From an uncultured Collinsella sp. (GTDB lineage: Bacteria; Actinomycetota; Coriobacteriia; Coriobacteriales; Coriobacteriaceae): a DNA stretch of 11,106 nucleotides. The position numbers were made by a program, and so were the translations under genes. Shown piece by piece: positions 6,070-11,059 of this stretch. The stretch spans positions 1-11,106 of the forward strand of contig URNK01000045.1 of the NCBI GenBank assembly GCA_900549195.1, written 5' to 3'. Every line of letters begins with the position of its first letter. Position 1 is the stretch's first letter. The notes under the pieces are model-generated. The model was given only the letters and a program-made list of their open reading frames with translations. It searched no databases and was not told the origin of the DNA.

Positions 6070-7260
6070 TTACTCAATGATCGTGGAGACGATGCCCGAA
6101 CCGACGGTGTGGCCACCCTCGCGGATAGCGAAGCGCAGGCCCTCCTCCATGGCGATCGGGTGGATGAGGTCGCCCTCGATGGTGATGTGGTCACCAGGCA
6201 TAGCCATCTCGGTGCCCTCGGGGAGCTTGACCGTACCGGTAACGTCGGTGGTACGGAAGTAGAACTGAGGACGATAACCATCGAAGAACGGGGTGTGACG
6301 GCCGCCCTCCTCCTTGGTCAGAACGTAGATCTCGCCGGTGAACTTGGTGTGCGGGGTAACCGAACCGGGCTTGCAGAGAACCTGGCCGCGCTCGATGTCC
6401 TCACGCTTGATGCCGCGGAGCAGCAGACCGACGTTGTCGCCAGCCTCGCAGAAGTCCATGGACTTACGGAACATCTCGATACCGGTAACGACGGTGTTCT
6501 GGGTATCCTTGATGCCGACGATCTCGACGGGCTCGTTGAGCTTGAGCTCACCGCGCTCGACACGGCCAGTAGCAACGGTACCACGGCCGGAGATGGTCAT
6601 AACGTCCTCAACGGCCATCAGGAACGGGAGGTCGTTGTTACGAGCAGGCGTCGGGATGTACTCGTCGACGGCCTTCATGAGCTCGCGAATGGCGTCCATC
6701 CACTTGGCGTCGCCCTCGAGAGCGCCCAGAGCGGAGCCACGGATGACGGGGATGTCGTCGCCGGGGAAATCGTACTCGGAGAGGAGCTCACGGGTCTCCA
6801 TCTCGACGAGGTCGATGAGCTCGTCATCGTCGACCATGTCGCACTTGTTCAGGAAGACGACGATGTAGGGAACGCCGACCTGACGGGCGAGCAGGATGTG
6901 CTCGCGGGTCTGAGCCATGGGGCCGTCGGTAGCAGCGATGACCAGGATAGCGCCGTCCATCTGAGCAGCGCCAGAGATCATGTTCTTGACGTAGTCAGCG
7001 TGGCCCGGGCAGTCAACGTGAGCGTAGTGACGGGCAGCAGTCTCGTACTCGACGTGGGAGACGGAGATCGTAATGCCGCGCTCGCGCTCCTCGGGAGCCT
7101 TGTCGATGTTCTCGAACGCAGTGAAGTCAGCCTTGCAGCCCTCGGTCTCAGAGAGAACCTTGGTGATGGCGGCGGTCAGCGTGGTCTTGCCGTGGTCGAC
7201 GTGACCGATGGTGCCGATGTTAACATGCGGCTTAGTGCGCTCAAACTTCTCTTTGGCCAT
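6070..7260 (-). CDS. tuf: Elongation factor Tu
   Basis: 396 residues, the standard EF-Tu length. GTPase motifs are all present: G1 GHVDHGKT (19-26), switch I RGITI (61-65), G3 DCPGH (83-87), G4 NKCD (138-141) and G5 GSA (175-177). Domains 2 and 3 follow, ending HTVGSGIVSTIIE. EF-Tu carries aminoacyl-tRNA to the ribosome as a GTP complex. The frame stays open 23 codons upstream, but MAKEKFERTKPHVN is the family start and has AGGAGG 5 bases before it, so 7260 is chosen. The gene lies just after three tRNA genes, recalling the tRNA-tufB unit of E. coli. Its own terminator separates it from rpmG. A hairpin and a possible extended -10 promoter sit between tRNA-Met and the start. Confidence 0.99.
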   Translation of the reverse strand: MAKEKFERTKPHVNIGTIGHVDHGKTTLTAAITKVLSETEGCKADFTAFENIDKAPEERERGITISVSHVEYETAARHYAHVDCPGHADYVKNMISGAAQMDGAILVIAATDGPMAQTREHILLARQVGVPYIVVFLNKCDMVDDDELIDLVEMETRELLSEYDFPGDDIPVIRGSALGALEGDAKWMDAIRELMKAVDEYIPTPARNNDLPFLMAVEDVMTISGRGTVATGRVERGELKLNEPVEIVGIKDTQNTVVTGIEMFRKSMDFCEAGDNVGLLLRGIKREDIERGQVLCKPGSVTPHTKFTGEIYVLTKEEGGRHTPFFDGYRPQFYFRTTDVTGTVKLPEGTEMAMPGDHITIEGDLIHPIAMEEGLRFAIREGGHTVGSGIVSTIIE

Positions 7261-7303
7261 AAAGCCCTCCTCTAAACAGGTCGTCCCCGGACGGGACTTT
7301 GCC

Positions 7304-7312
7304 TTTATACCA
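7304..7312 (-). promoter_or_regulatory. Possible extended -10 promoter element of tuf
   Basis: On the - strand TGG followed by TATAAA (5 of 6 to TATAAT) gives a TGn-extended -10, placed about 44 bp before the tuf start. No good -35 exists at 16-18 bp. tuf may therefore use both this element and read-through from the tRNA promoter. Confidence 0.35.
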
Positions 7313-7314
7313 TA

Positions 7315-7345
7315 GTGGCCTCTCAACATACTATTGAGAAGCCAC
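7315..7345 (-). other. Hairpin between tRNA-Met and tuf
   Basis: GTGGCTTCTCAA and TTGAGAGGCCAC (as read on the - strand) form a 12-bp stem with one G.U pair and a 7-base loop. No T-run follows; the sequence continues into the possible tuf -10. It could mark RNA processing or mild attenuation between the tRNAs and tuf. Confidence 0.55.
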
Positions 7346-7356
7346 CGTGTTACCTA

Positions 7357-7433
7357 TGGTAGCGGTGACTGGATTCGAACCAGTGACGCCACGGGTATGA
7401 ACCGTGTGCTCTAACCAACTGAGCTACACCGCC
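7357..7433 (-). tRNA. tRNA-Met (elongator, anticodon CAT)
   Basis: Acceptor GGCGGTG/CACCGCT closes with a terminal G.T pair, discriminator A and an encoded CCA. The anticodon stem CACGG/CCGTG holds loop TTCATAC, anticodon CAT. A paired first base and no run of three G-C pairs in the anticodon stem argue against initiator tRNA. It resembles the Gram-positive elongator Met; a tRNA-Ile2 (lysidine) identity is less likely but not excluded by sequence alone. Confidence 0.93.
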
Positions 7434-7436
7434 GGA

Positions 7437-7512
7437 TGGAGCCTGCAACCAGACTTGAACTGGTGACCTCTTCGTTACCAACGAAGTGCTCTACCGACTG
7501 AGCTATACAGGC
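7437..7512 (-). tRNA. tRNA-Thr (anticodon GGT)
   Basis: Acceptor GCCTGTA/TGCAGGC pairs fully (one T.G), and the D-arm has TAGCTCAGTCGGTAGAGC. The anticodon loop TTGGTAA between CTTCG and CGAAG reads GGT. The T-arm is CCAGTTCAAGTCTGG. Discriminator T is followed by encoded CCA. Only 3 bp separate it from tRNA-Met. Confidence 0.97.
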
Positions 7513-7522
7513 ACTTGACGGG

Positions 7523-7604
7523 TGGGAGCTATAGGATTCGAACCTATGTAGGCAGAGCCAACGGGTTTACAGCCCGTCCCCATTAACCACTCGGGCAAAC
7601 TCCC
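7523..7604 (-). tRNA. tRNA-Tyr (anticodon GTA)
   Basis: Acceptor GGGAGTT/AGCTCCC closes with one T.G pair. The anticodon loop CTGTAAA between ACGGG and CCCGT reads GTA. A long class II variable arm (GGCTCTGCC region) is present, as expected for bacterial tRNA-Tyr. The discriminator A is followed by CCC, so here CCA is not encoded, unlike the other four tRNAs in the window. First gene of the tRNA-tuf cluster. Confidence 0.96.
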
Positions 7605-7666
7605 AATCGTTCAAGTATCCGCAGGTCCTTTGGTCTTTTGGACCACCGCCCCCGCGAACGAAGAAG

Positions 7667-7696
7667 ATAATACGATGCCACCTTGGGGGCTGTCAA
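7667..7696 (-). promoter_or_regulatory. Strong sigma-70 promoter of the tRNA-Tyr/Thr/Met (and tuf) cluster
   Basis: A perfect -35 TTGACA (7696-7691) and -10 TATTAT (7672-7667, 5 of 6) are 18 bp apart, about 60 bp before tRNA-Tyr. It shares the block GAGGTTTTC-N-TTGACAGC, N being the single variable base, with the rpmG promoter. Confidence 0.78.
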
Positions 7697-7842
7697 CGAA
7701 AACCTCTAGATACACGGTGCCGGGCGTATCTATATAGCCGTGACCTGCGGTTTTATTGAGCTTGGATATGAAGGACAGTGGTTTTGGATACTGAGGTGAC
7801 GTTTCCCAAGGTAACACTTTGCTGTAGTGGAGTACACCTTCA

Positions 7843-7859
7843 GTATCGAACTTCGATAC
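7843..7859. repeat. Perfect 8-bp-arm palindrome
   Basis: GTATCGAA-C-TTCGATAC is a perfect inverted repeat around a single central base. It is operator-like in form. It lies alone in the gene-free interval, about 150 bp upstream of the tRNA-Tyr promoter; no regulator can be assigned. Confidence 0.5.
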
Positions 7860-7871
7860 CAGCTTATTTGC

Positions 7872-7885
7872 ACCTATATATAGGT
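7872..7885. repeat. Perfect 14-bp palindrome
   Basis: ACCTATATATAGGT is self-complementary over its full length. It lies 12 bp from the preceding palindrome. It is AT-rich in the middle and could be a protein-binding dyad, or chance. Confidence 0.4.
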
Positions 7886-7930
7886 CGAGATCGGGGCTGC
7901 CCAGACAGAAGATTGCTCTTCCCAGGCAAA

Positions 7931-8078
7931 ATCGAGCGTGGATTTTCTTCCGTTTGAAATCGAGCGTGGATAATCTCCCACTTTGCCGTGCCATCGAATC
8001 CAAAGTGGCAGATTATCCACGCTCATTCACTAGGCGGAAGATTTTCCACGCTCGTGTGTCCGATAATCCACGCTCGAT
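7931..8078. repeat. Nested palindrome made of five GAwwwTCCACGCTCG motifs
   Basis: Two copies on the - strand (7931-7947, 7959-7975) face three on the + strand (8011-8026, 8040-8054, 8062-8078). All share TCCACGCTC preceded by GA plus three A/T bases; read in the same direction the triplets are AAA, TTA, TTA, TTT, TAA. The inner pair with its flanks (7959-7985 against 8001-8026) gives a stem of about 24 bp with one mismatch and one bulge. The outer pair (7931-7952 against 8035-8054) pairs except at the A/T triplet. Copies with TTATCCAC resemble DnaA boxes at 8 of 9 positions. A mobile REP-like element or a protein-binding array is equally possible. Confidence 0.75.
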
Positions 8079-8107
8079 GACGATGACCAACCTCGCCCCG
8101 GCCTATG

Positions 8108-8322
8108 TCTCGACCTGTAACAGTAAGAGGGTTATTCCTCCCCTATCTGTTACAGATCGAGATGTTTCGCAGAAACCCCCGCTTACGTCTCATTCTGTAA
8201 CAGTAAGAACGGTTTTCAGCCTCTTCGTGTTACGGATCGAGATGTTATCGGCCTTCCCTTGGCAATGTTTCGATCTGTAACTATAAGGAGGGTCTTCAGC
8301 CCACTCGTGTTACGGATCGAGA
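8108..8322. repeat. Three tandem hairpin units with exact 80-bp period
   Basis: Units at 8108-8162, 8188-8242 and 8268-8322 are each 55 bp and start exactly 80 bp apart. Each has a left arm near TCTCGATCTGTAAC and a right arm near GTTACGGATCGAGA, with 27 bases between. Unit 1 pairs over 9 perfect bp (CTGTAACAG/CTGTTACAG) plus flanks; unit 3 pairs over 14 positions if G.T pairs count; unit 2 is more worn. The inner part is also conserved (TAAGA..GG..TTCAGCC). The 25-bp linkers differ in sequence. Confidence 0.8.
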
Positions 8323-8365
8323 CAAACCTGAAGCTTGGTTGGCGCCAAACACGCTGACTTATCGA

Positions 8366-8408
8366 CATAAATAGAAACGGGCCCTGTCCCACAAGGGAAC
8401 AGAGCCCG
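8366..8408 (-). terminator. Rho-independent terminator of tRNA-Thr(TGT)
   Basis: On the - strand CGGGCTCTGT and ACAGGGCCCG pair (one T.G), extended by CCC/GGG beyond a one-base bulge, with loop TTGT, then TTTCTATTTAT. It begins 9 bp after the encoded CCA. Confidence 0.88.
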
Positions 8409-8417
8409 AAACTCTCA

Positions 8418-8492
8418 TGGAGCCAGTGACAGGAATCGAACCTGCAACCCACTGATTACAAATCAGTTGCGCTACCGTTGCGCCACACTGGC
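8418..8492 (-). tRNA. tRNA-Thr (anticodon TGT)
   Basis: Acceptor GCCAGTG/CACTGGC pairs perfectly. The D-arm is short (GCGCAACGGTAGCGC). The anticodon loop TTTGTAA between ACTGA and TCAGT reads TGT. The T-arm is CAGGTTCGATTCCTG. Discriminator T is followed by encoded CCA. It is a single-gene unit with its own terminator, separate from the three-tRNA cluster that also has a tRNA-Thr. Confidence 0.97.
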
Positions 8493-8522
8493 ACACTTGG
8501 CGCTTTCACGCGAAGCGAGTTA

Positions 8523-8551
8523 AGAATAAAGGAATTGCGGACGGGGCGCAA
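8523..8551 (-). promoter_or_regulatory. Possible promoter of tRNA-Thr(TGT)
   Basis: TTGCGC (8551-8546) and TATTCT (8528-8523) are 17 bp apart, about 30 bp before the tRNA 5' end. Each is a 3-4 of 6 match to consensus. Confidence 0.4.
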
Positions 8552-8639
8552 CAGGCCGCACGGCGTTATACAAATATGCAAAATCCAGCAACAACGCGTA
8601 CCAGGCCCGTTCATTTCTGTCAGTGCGCCCTCAATCTTA

Positions 8640-8712
8640 AAACCATTCGCCAGAACGAATAGTTTTAATTACAATTGCTATATATAAAACTATTCGTTCT
8701 GGCGAAGGGTTT
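8640..8712. repeat. 28-bp-arm inverted repeat over the kinase-gene promoter (probable operator)
   Basis: The arms 8640-8667 and 8685-8712 are reverse complements at 27 of 28 positions; the inner 22 are perfect. They are separated by a 17-bp AT-rich spacer. Each arm itself contains the smaller dyad ATTCG-N6-CGAAT or its near form, so the region offers two similar operator sites. The left arm covers the -35 and the right arm the start of transcription and the leader. The right arm ends just past the Shine-Dalgarno, 4 bp before the start codon. Confidence 0.85.
8647..8675 (+). promoter_or_regulatory. Probable promoter of the HTH-HipA-like kinase gene
   Basis: TCGCCA (8647-8652, 4 of 6) and TACAAT (8670-8675, 5 of 6) are 17 bp apart. 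Transcription would start near 8682, beside the right arm of the inverted repeat, about 35 bp before the ATG. Confidence 0.45.
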
Positions 8713-8716
8713 CGCG

Positions 8717-10057
8717 ATGCTTACTACCAAAGAAGCCGCCGAGCTGCTCGGCATCACTCCGCGCAGGGTGCAGGAGCTCATAAAAAACGGAGCACTTGAG
8801 GCCCGCAAGGCTTCTGGTGTATGGCTCATCGACAAAGACAGCGTCGACACGCGACTCCGCTCTGTGACCAAAACGGGGGGACGTCCCCGCCGCGGCCACG
8901 GTAAGAGCGAGATCGCGTTCACCCTCATGAACCGCACGTACGAAGTCGCTCAGCTGGTCTACAGTACATCGCGAAAAGACTTTACCCACATCGGTGCCGA
9001 CATCGATTACGCCCACGCCCCTATTGGAGTATTTGGCCCTAATAGCCCCATATCGCTAGACTCCTTCCGCATCTGGTGGCGCGGCCGCGGTATCCCGCTC
9101 GCACGCATTGGGCTAGCCTCCCTGCTTGCAGAAGCCGCAGTCGATGTTCCCGATGAACTCGTCCAGCGAAATCTCGGCCTCTCCTTATCCGACCAGTATT
9201 GGATTAGGCCCCAAGGTTCCGGTCTCACCTGGGAGGATATCAACTTCTTCAATAACGCCTTTGATGACGTCTCGCTGTCCATTGCACCCTTTGCCCCAGA
9301 GGGAAAAGCGGCTGCCGCAAAGCCCGATAACACCTCGGACGGCAATCTTCAAAAGTACTGGACGTGCGAGGGCGAACGTCGAATTCTGCATAAGGCAGGA
9401 GCGCACCTGGACCAGGAACCTTATAACGAGCTGGTGGCGACCGCGCTCCACCGTCGCATCCTAAACGCCTGCGATTATGTGCCTTACTCGCTCGAGGGCA
9501 CGGGCACTTCCGCCCTGAGCACATGCGATGTCTTCTTAACTGATGAAGAAGAGTATGTCCCTGCGTTCTATGTAAACCAGCACGCAAACGCAGATGAACG
9601 GCTAACCGACTACGAGCGATATGTAGCAAACTGCGAGGAGCTCGGGGTGACAGGCGTCAAGGATGCCCTTGACCGCATGATCGTATGTAACGACATCATT
9701 GCCAACTACGATCGTCATTGGCGCAACTTCGGCCTCGTGCGAAACGTAAACACGCAAGCTTGCAGACCTGCCCCCATCTTCGATTCGGGCTCATCGCTCT
9801 GGTGCAACATATCACTAGAGGAGCTTAGGGCGGGAGAGCACAGTTTTACCAGCGCACAATTTCATTCAAGCCCCGCCAAACAAATGTTGCTCGTCGAGGA
9901 CATGGGCTGGTTTGACGGCGACAAACTCGAAGGCTTCGTTGACGAGGCAATCGAGATTCTTTCCAGAAACGACGCGCTCACGGCAAGGCTGCCATATCTA
10001 AAAGAGGCGCTAACGTGGCGCCTCGAAAGAATGATCGACATCGCTGAATGGAGTTAG
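8717..10057 (+). CDS. Excisionase-type HTH fused to a HipA-like protein kinase
   Basis: 446 residues from the ATG at 8717, which has GAAGGG 7 bases upstream; the frame is open 14 codons further but that part is the operator arm. Residues 1-50 (LTTKEAAELLGITPRRVQELIKNGAL...WLIDKDSV) are a MerR/excisionase-type HTH. A basic linker with GGRPRRGHGK (54-63) follows. From about residue 110 the chain resembles HipA/CtkA-type kinases: LHKAG with K226 as likely ATP lysine, E238 in the next helix, CNDIIANYDRHWRNFGLVRN with catalytic D332, and PIFDSGSSLW with metal-binding D356. HipA kinases phosphorylate targets such as glutamyl-tRNA synthetase and are normally held by a separate HipB; here DNA-binding and kinase parts share one chain. 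No separate antitoxin frame was found. The gene is on the strand opposite to its translation-gene neighbours. Substrate is unknown. Confidence 0.8.
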   Translation: MLTTKEAAELLGITPRRVQELIKNGALEARKASGVWLIDKDSVDTRLRSVTKTGGRPRRGHGKSEIAFTLMNRTYEVAQLVYSTSRKDFTHIGADIDYAHAPIGVFGPNSPISLDSFRIWWRGRGIPLARIGLASLLAEAAVDVPDELVQRNLGLSLSDQYWIRPQGSGLTWEDINFFNNAFDDVSLSIAPFAPEGKAAAAKPDNTSDGNLQKYWTCEGERRILHKAGAHLDQEPYNELVATALHRRILNACDYVPYSLEGTGTSALSTCDVFLTDEEEYVPAFYVNQHANADERLTDYERYVANCEELGVTGVKDALDRMIVCNDIIANYDRHWRNFGLVRNVNTQACRPAPIFDSGSSLWCNISLEELRAGEHSFTSAQFHSSPAKQMLLVEDMGWFDGDKLEGFVDEAIEILSRNDALTARLPYLKEALTWRLERMIDIAEWS

Positions 10058-10084
10058 CGAGGCAGCATTGCCCCGCCAACTTCC

Positions 10085-10762
10085 CTACCTCCCGCGCAGG
10101 GCCTTGAGCTTGGCCAGGGCATCGGGGCTCAGGCGACTGCCCAGAGTCATCTTGATCTGCGGAGCTTCCTCTGCCTCGTGAACGTCGTTATCGATCTGTT
10201 TAATCTCGTCTACCAGCATACGGCTCGAGATGCGCGTAACGCCCTTGCCCATGACGACGGCCTGGATCGTGCCGTCGCTCGATACCACGGAGCACGCGCG
10301 ACCTTCCTCACGTGCCTCGATGCAGAGCTTCTGCACCACGGTATCGGCCGAAACACCCGTCGGCGAAAACTCAATGCGCACGCCGCGGGCCGGTAGGTTG
10401 GGGCGCTCGCTGGAGATATTGCCCGCGCCGTCAAACACGATTACGGCCTCGTAACGGCCCTGGGCAAAGGCGGCGACGTCGTTGATGAGGGCGGTGCGCG
10501 CCATATCGTGAACGTCGCTGGAATACGGATCGTCGGAATGGTCGTACACGAGCTTTTCGTAGCGCGGCGTGCAGTGGATCACGTTGTAGCCGTCGACCAC
10601 CAGCAGCTCGGGCTTGTTGGAGTGCACCGTCGAGACCGGGTCGGCGATGGCCTGCGCAAACGCATTGCCGCCCACGCCATAGGTCGCGGCCGAAACAATC
10701 GGCTTGGCCGAGCCCTCGCCAAAGCGCTTGGCCTTGGACTTGGCACGGTTCTTTTTGGACAT
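10085..10762 (-). CDS. yacP: YacP/Rae1-type NYN-domain ribonuclease
   Basis: 225 residues. After a Lys-rich N-terminal extension (about 1-50) comes a NYN/PIN-like nuclease domain: LLVVDGYNVIH (53-63), VIVFDGAG (107-114), SADTVVQKL (138-146) and SSDGTIQ (161-167). The acidic residues D57, D111, D140 and D163 are placed to bind metal, as in this family. The B. subtilis homologue Rae1 (YacP) cuts mRNA in the ribosomal A-site; ribosome-linked RNase activity is inferred from that. The start lies 3 bp after the rlmB stop, and the RBS AGGAG (10773-10769) is inside the last codons of rlmB, so the two are co-translated. It converges on the kinase gene with a 27-bp gap and no clear terminator. Confidence 0.88.
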   Translation of the reverse strand: MSKKNRAKSKAKRFGEGSAKPIVSAATYGVGGNAFAQAIADPVSTVHSNKPELLVVDGYNVIHCTPRYEKLVYDHSDDPYSSDVHDMARTALINDVAAFAQGRYEAVIVFDGAGNISSERPNLPARGVRIEFSPTGVSADTVVQKLCIEAREEGRACSVVSSDGTIQAVVMGKGVTRISSRMLVDEIKQIDNDVHEAEEAPQIKMTLGSRLSPDALAKLKALRGR

Positions 10763-10765
10763 GCG

Positions 10766-11059
10766 CTACTCCTCCCCCATGAGCTCGCCAGCGTTGCGGC
10801 GCAGCCACTCAAAGCACAGCGCCGTGGTCGCCTGGGCAACATTGAGGCTCTCGGTCATGCCGCGCTGGGGAAGCTTGGTCAAAAAGTCGCATTTCTCGAG
10901 CACCAGGCGCGAGATGCCGTCGCCCTCGGAGCCCATGACGAGCGCCACGCGGCCCTCGAAGGGAGCATCCCAGCAACTGCCTTCGGCGTGCTCGGAGGCA
11001 CCGCCCACCCAAAAGCCAGCGGCCTTAAGATCGTCGAGCGCACGGGCGATGTTGGGCAC
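10766..11059 (-). CDS. rlmB: SpoU-family 23S rRNA 2'-O-methyltransferase, C-terminal part (5' truncated)
   Basis: The last 97 residues of a SPOUT methyltransferase. VALVMGSEGDGIS (38-50) and LPQRGMTESLNVAQATTALCFEWLRR (63-88) are motifs 2 and 3 of the TrmH/SpoU fold, which form the trefoil-knot AdoMet site. RlmB methylates the 2'-OH of G2251 (E. coli numbering) in 23S rRNA. The assignment to RlmB over a tRNA methylase rests on the neighbour yacP, since rlmB-yacP is a conserved pair in Gram-positive bacteria. The frame continues past 11059 only into adapter, so any start codon there is artificial; the N-terminal half is missing. Confidence 0.85.
   Translation of the reverse strand: MPNIARALDDLKAAGFWVGGASEHAEGSCWDAPFEGRVALVMGSEGDGISRLVLEKCDFLTKLPQRGMTESLNVAQATTALCFEWLRRNAGELMGEE

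Larger units (their letters stand above)
7605..8417. other. Gene-free interval of about 0.8 kb with promoters, palindromes and two repeat systems
   Basis: No reading frame here looks like a real gene. The best, a 130-codon frame on the - strand (8003-7611), runs through the tRNA-Tyr promoter and begins inside repeats. The interval holds the tRNA-Tyr promoter (7667-7696), two short perfect palindromes (7843-7859 and 7872-7885), a nested palindrome of five motif copies (7931-8078), three 80-bp-period hairpin units (8108-8322), and the terminator of the tRNA-Thr(TGT) gene (8366-8408). Confidence 0.75.

Noticed and set aside
6031..7275. 414-codon + strand frame opposite tuf
   Set aside because: A shadow of tuf codon usage; its leucine/aspartate/valine-rich repetitive content is typical of antisense EF-Tu.
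7611..8003. 130-codon - strand frame as a gene
   Set aside because: It begins within the nested palindrome, runs through the tRNA-Tyr promoter including the conserved -35 block, ends next to the tRNA, and matches no family I know. A decayed gene fragment cannot be fully excluded.
7931..8078. Replication origin, from DnaA-box-like TTATCCAC
   Set aside because: Only two of the five copies match closely and all end in G instead of A. No dnaA, dnaN or AT-rich unwinding region is nearby. Kept only as one reading of the repeat.
7954..8280. 108-codon + strand frame as a gene
   Set aside because: It is composed almost wholly of the two repeat systems and has no plausible ribosome-binding site or family resemblance.
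8108..8322. CRISPR-like array in the 80-bp repeats
   Set aside because: The conserved part is a 55-bp hairpin with diverging arms, and the linkers are 25 bp. There are only three units, repeat identity is too low for CRISPR, and no cas gene is present.
8108..8322. Integron attC-like sites, from GTTAC/GTAAC ends of the hairpins
   Set aside because: The arms do not fit the GTTRRRY/RYYYAAC core, there are no cassette genes between units, and no integrase is seen.
8478..8687. 69-codon + strand frame upstream of the kinase gene as a possible antitoxin
   Set aside because: It starts inside tRNA-Thr on the opposite strand and ends inside the operator spacer. Its sequence shows no HTH or antitoxin-like features.
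8640..8712. Terminal inverted repeats of an insertion sequence
   Set aside because: The arms are only 17 bp apart, enclose no gene, and overlap a promoter directly before an HTH gene. An operator explains them better.
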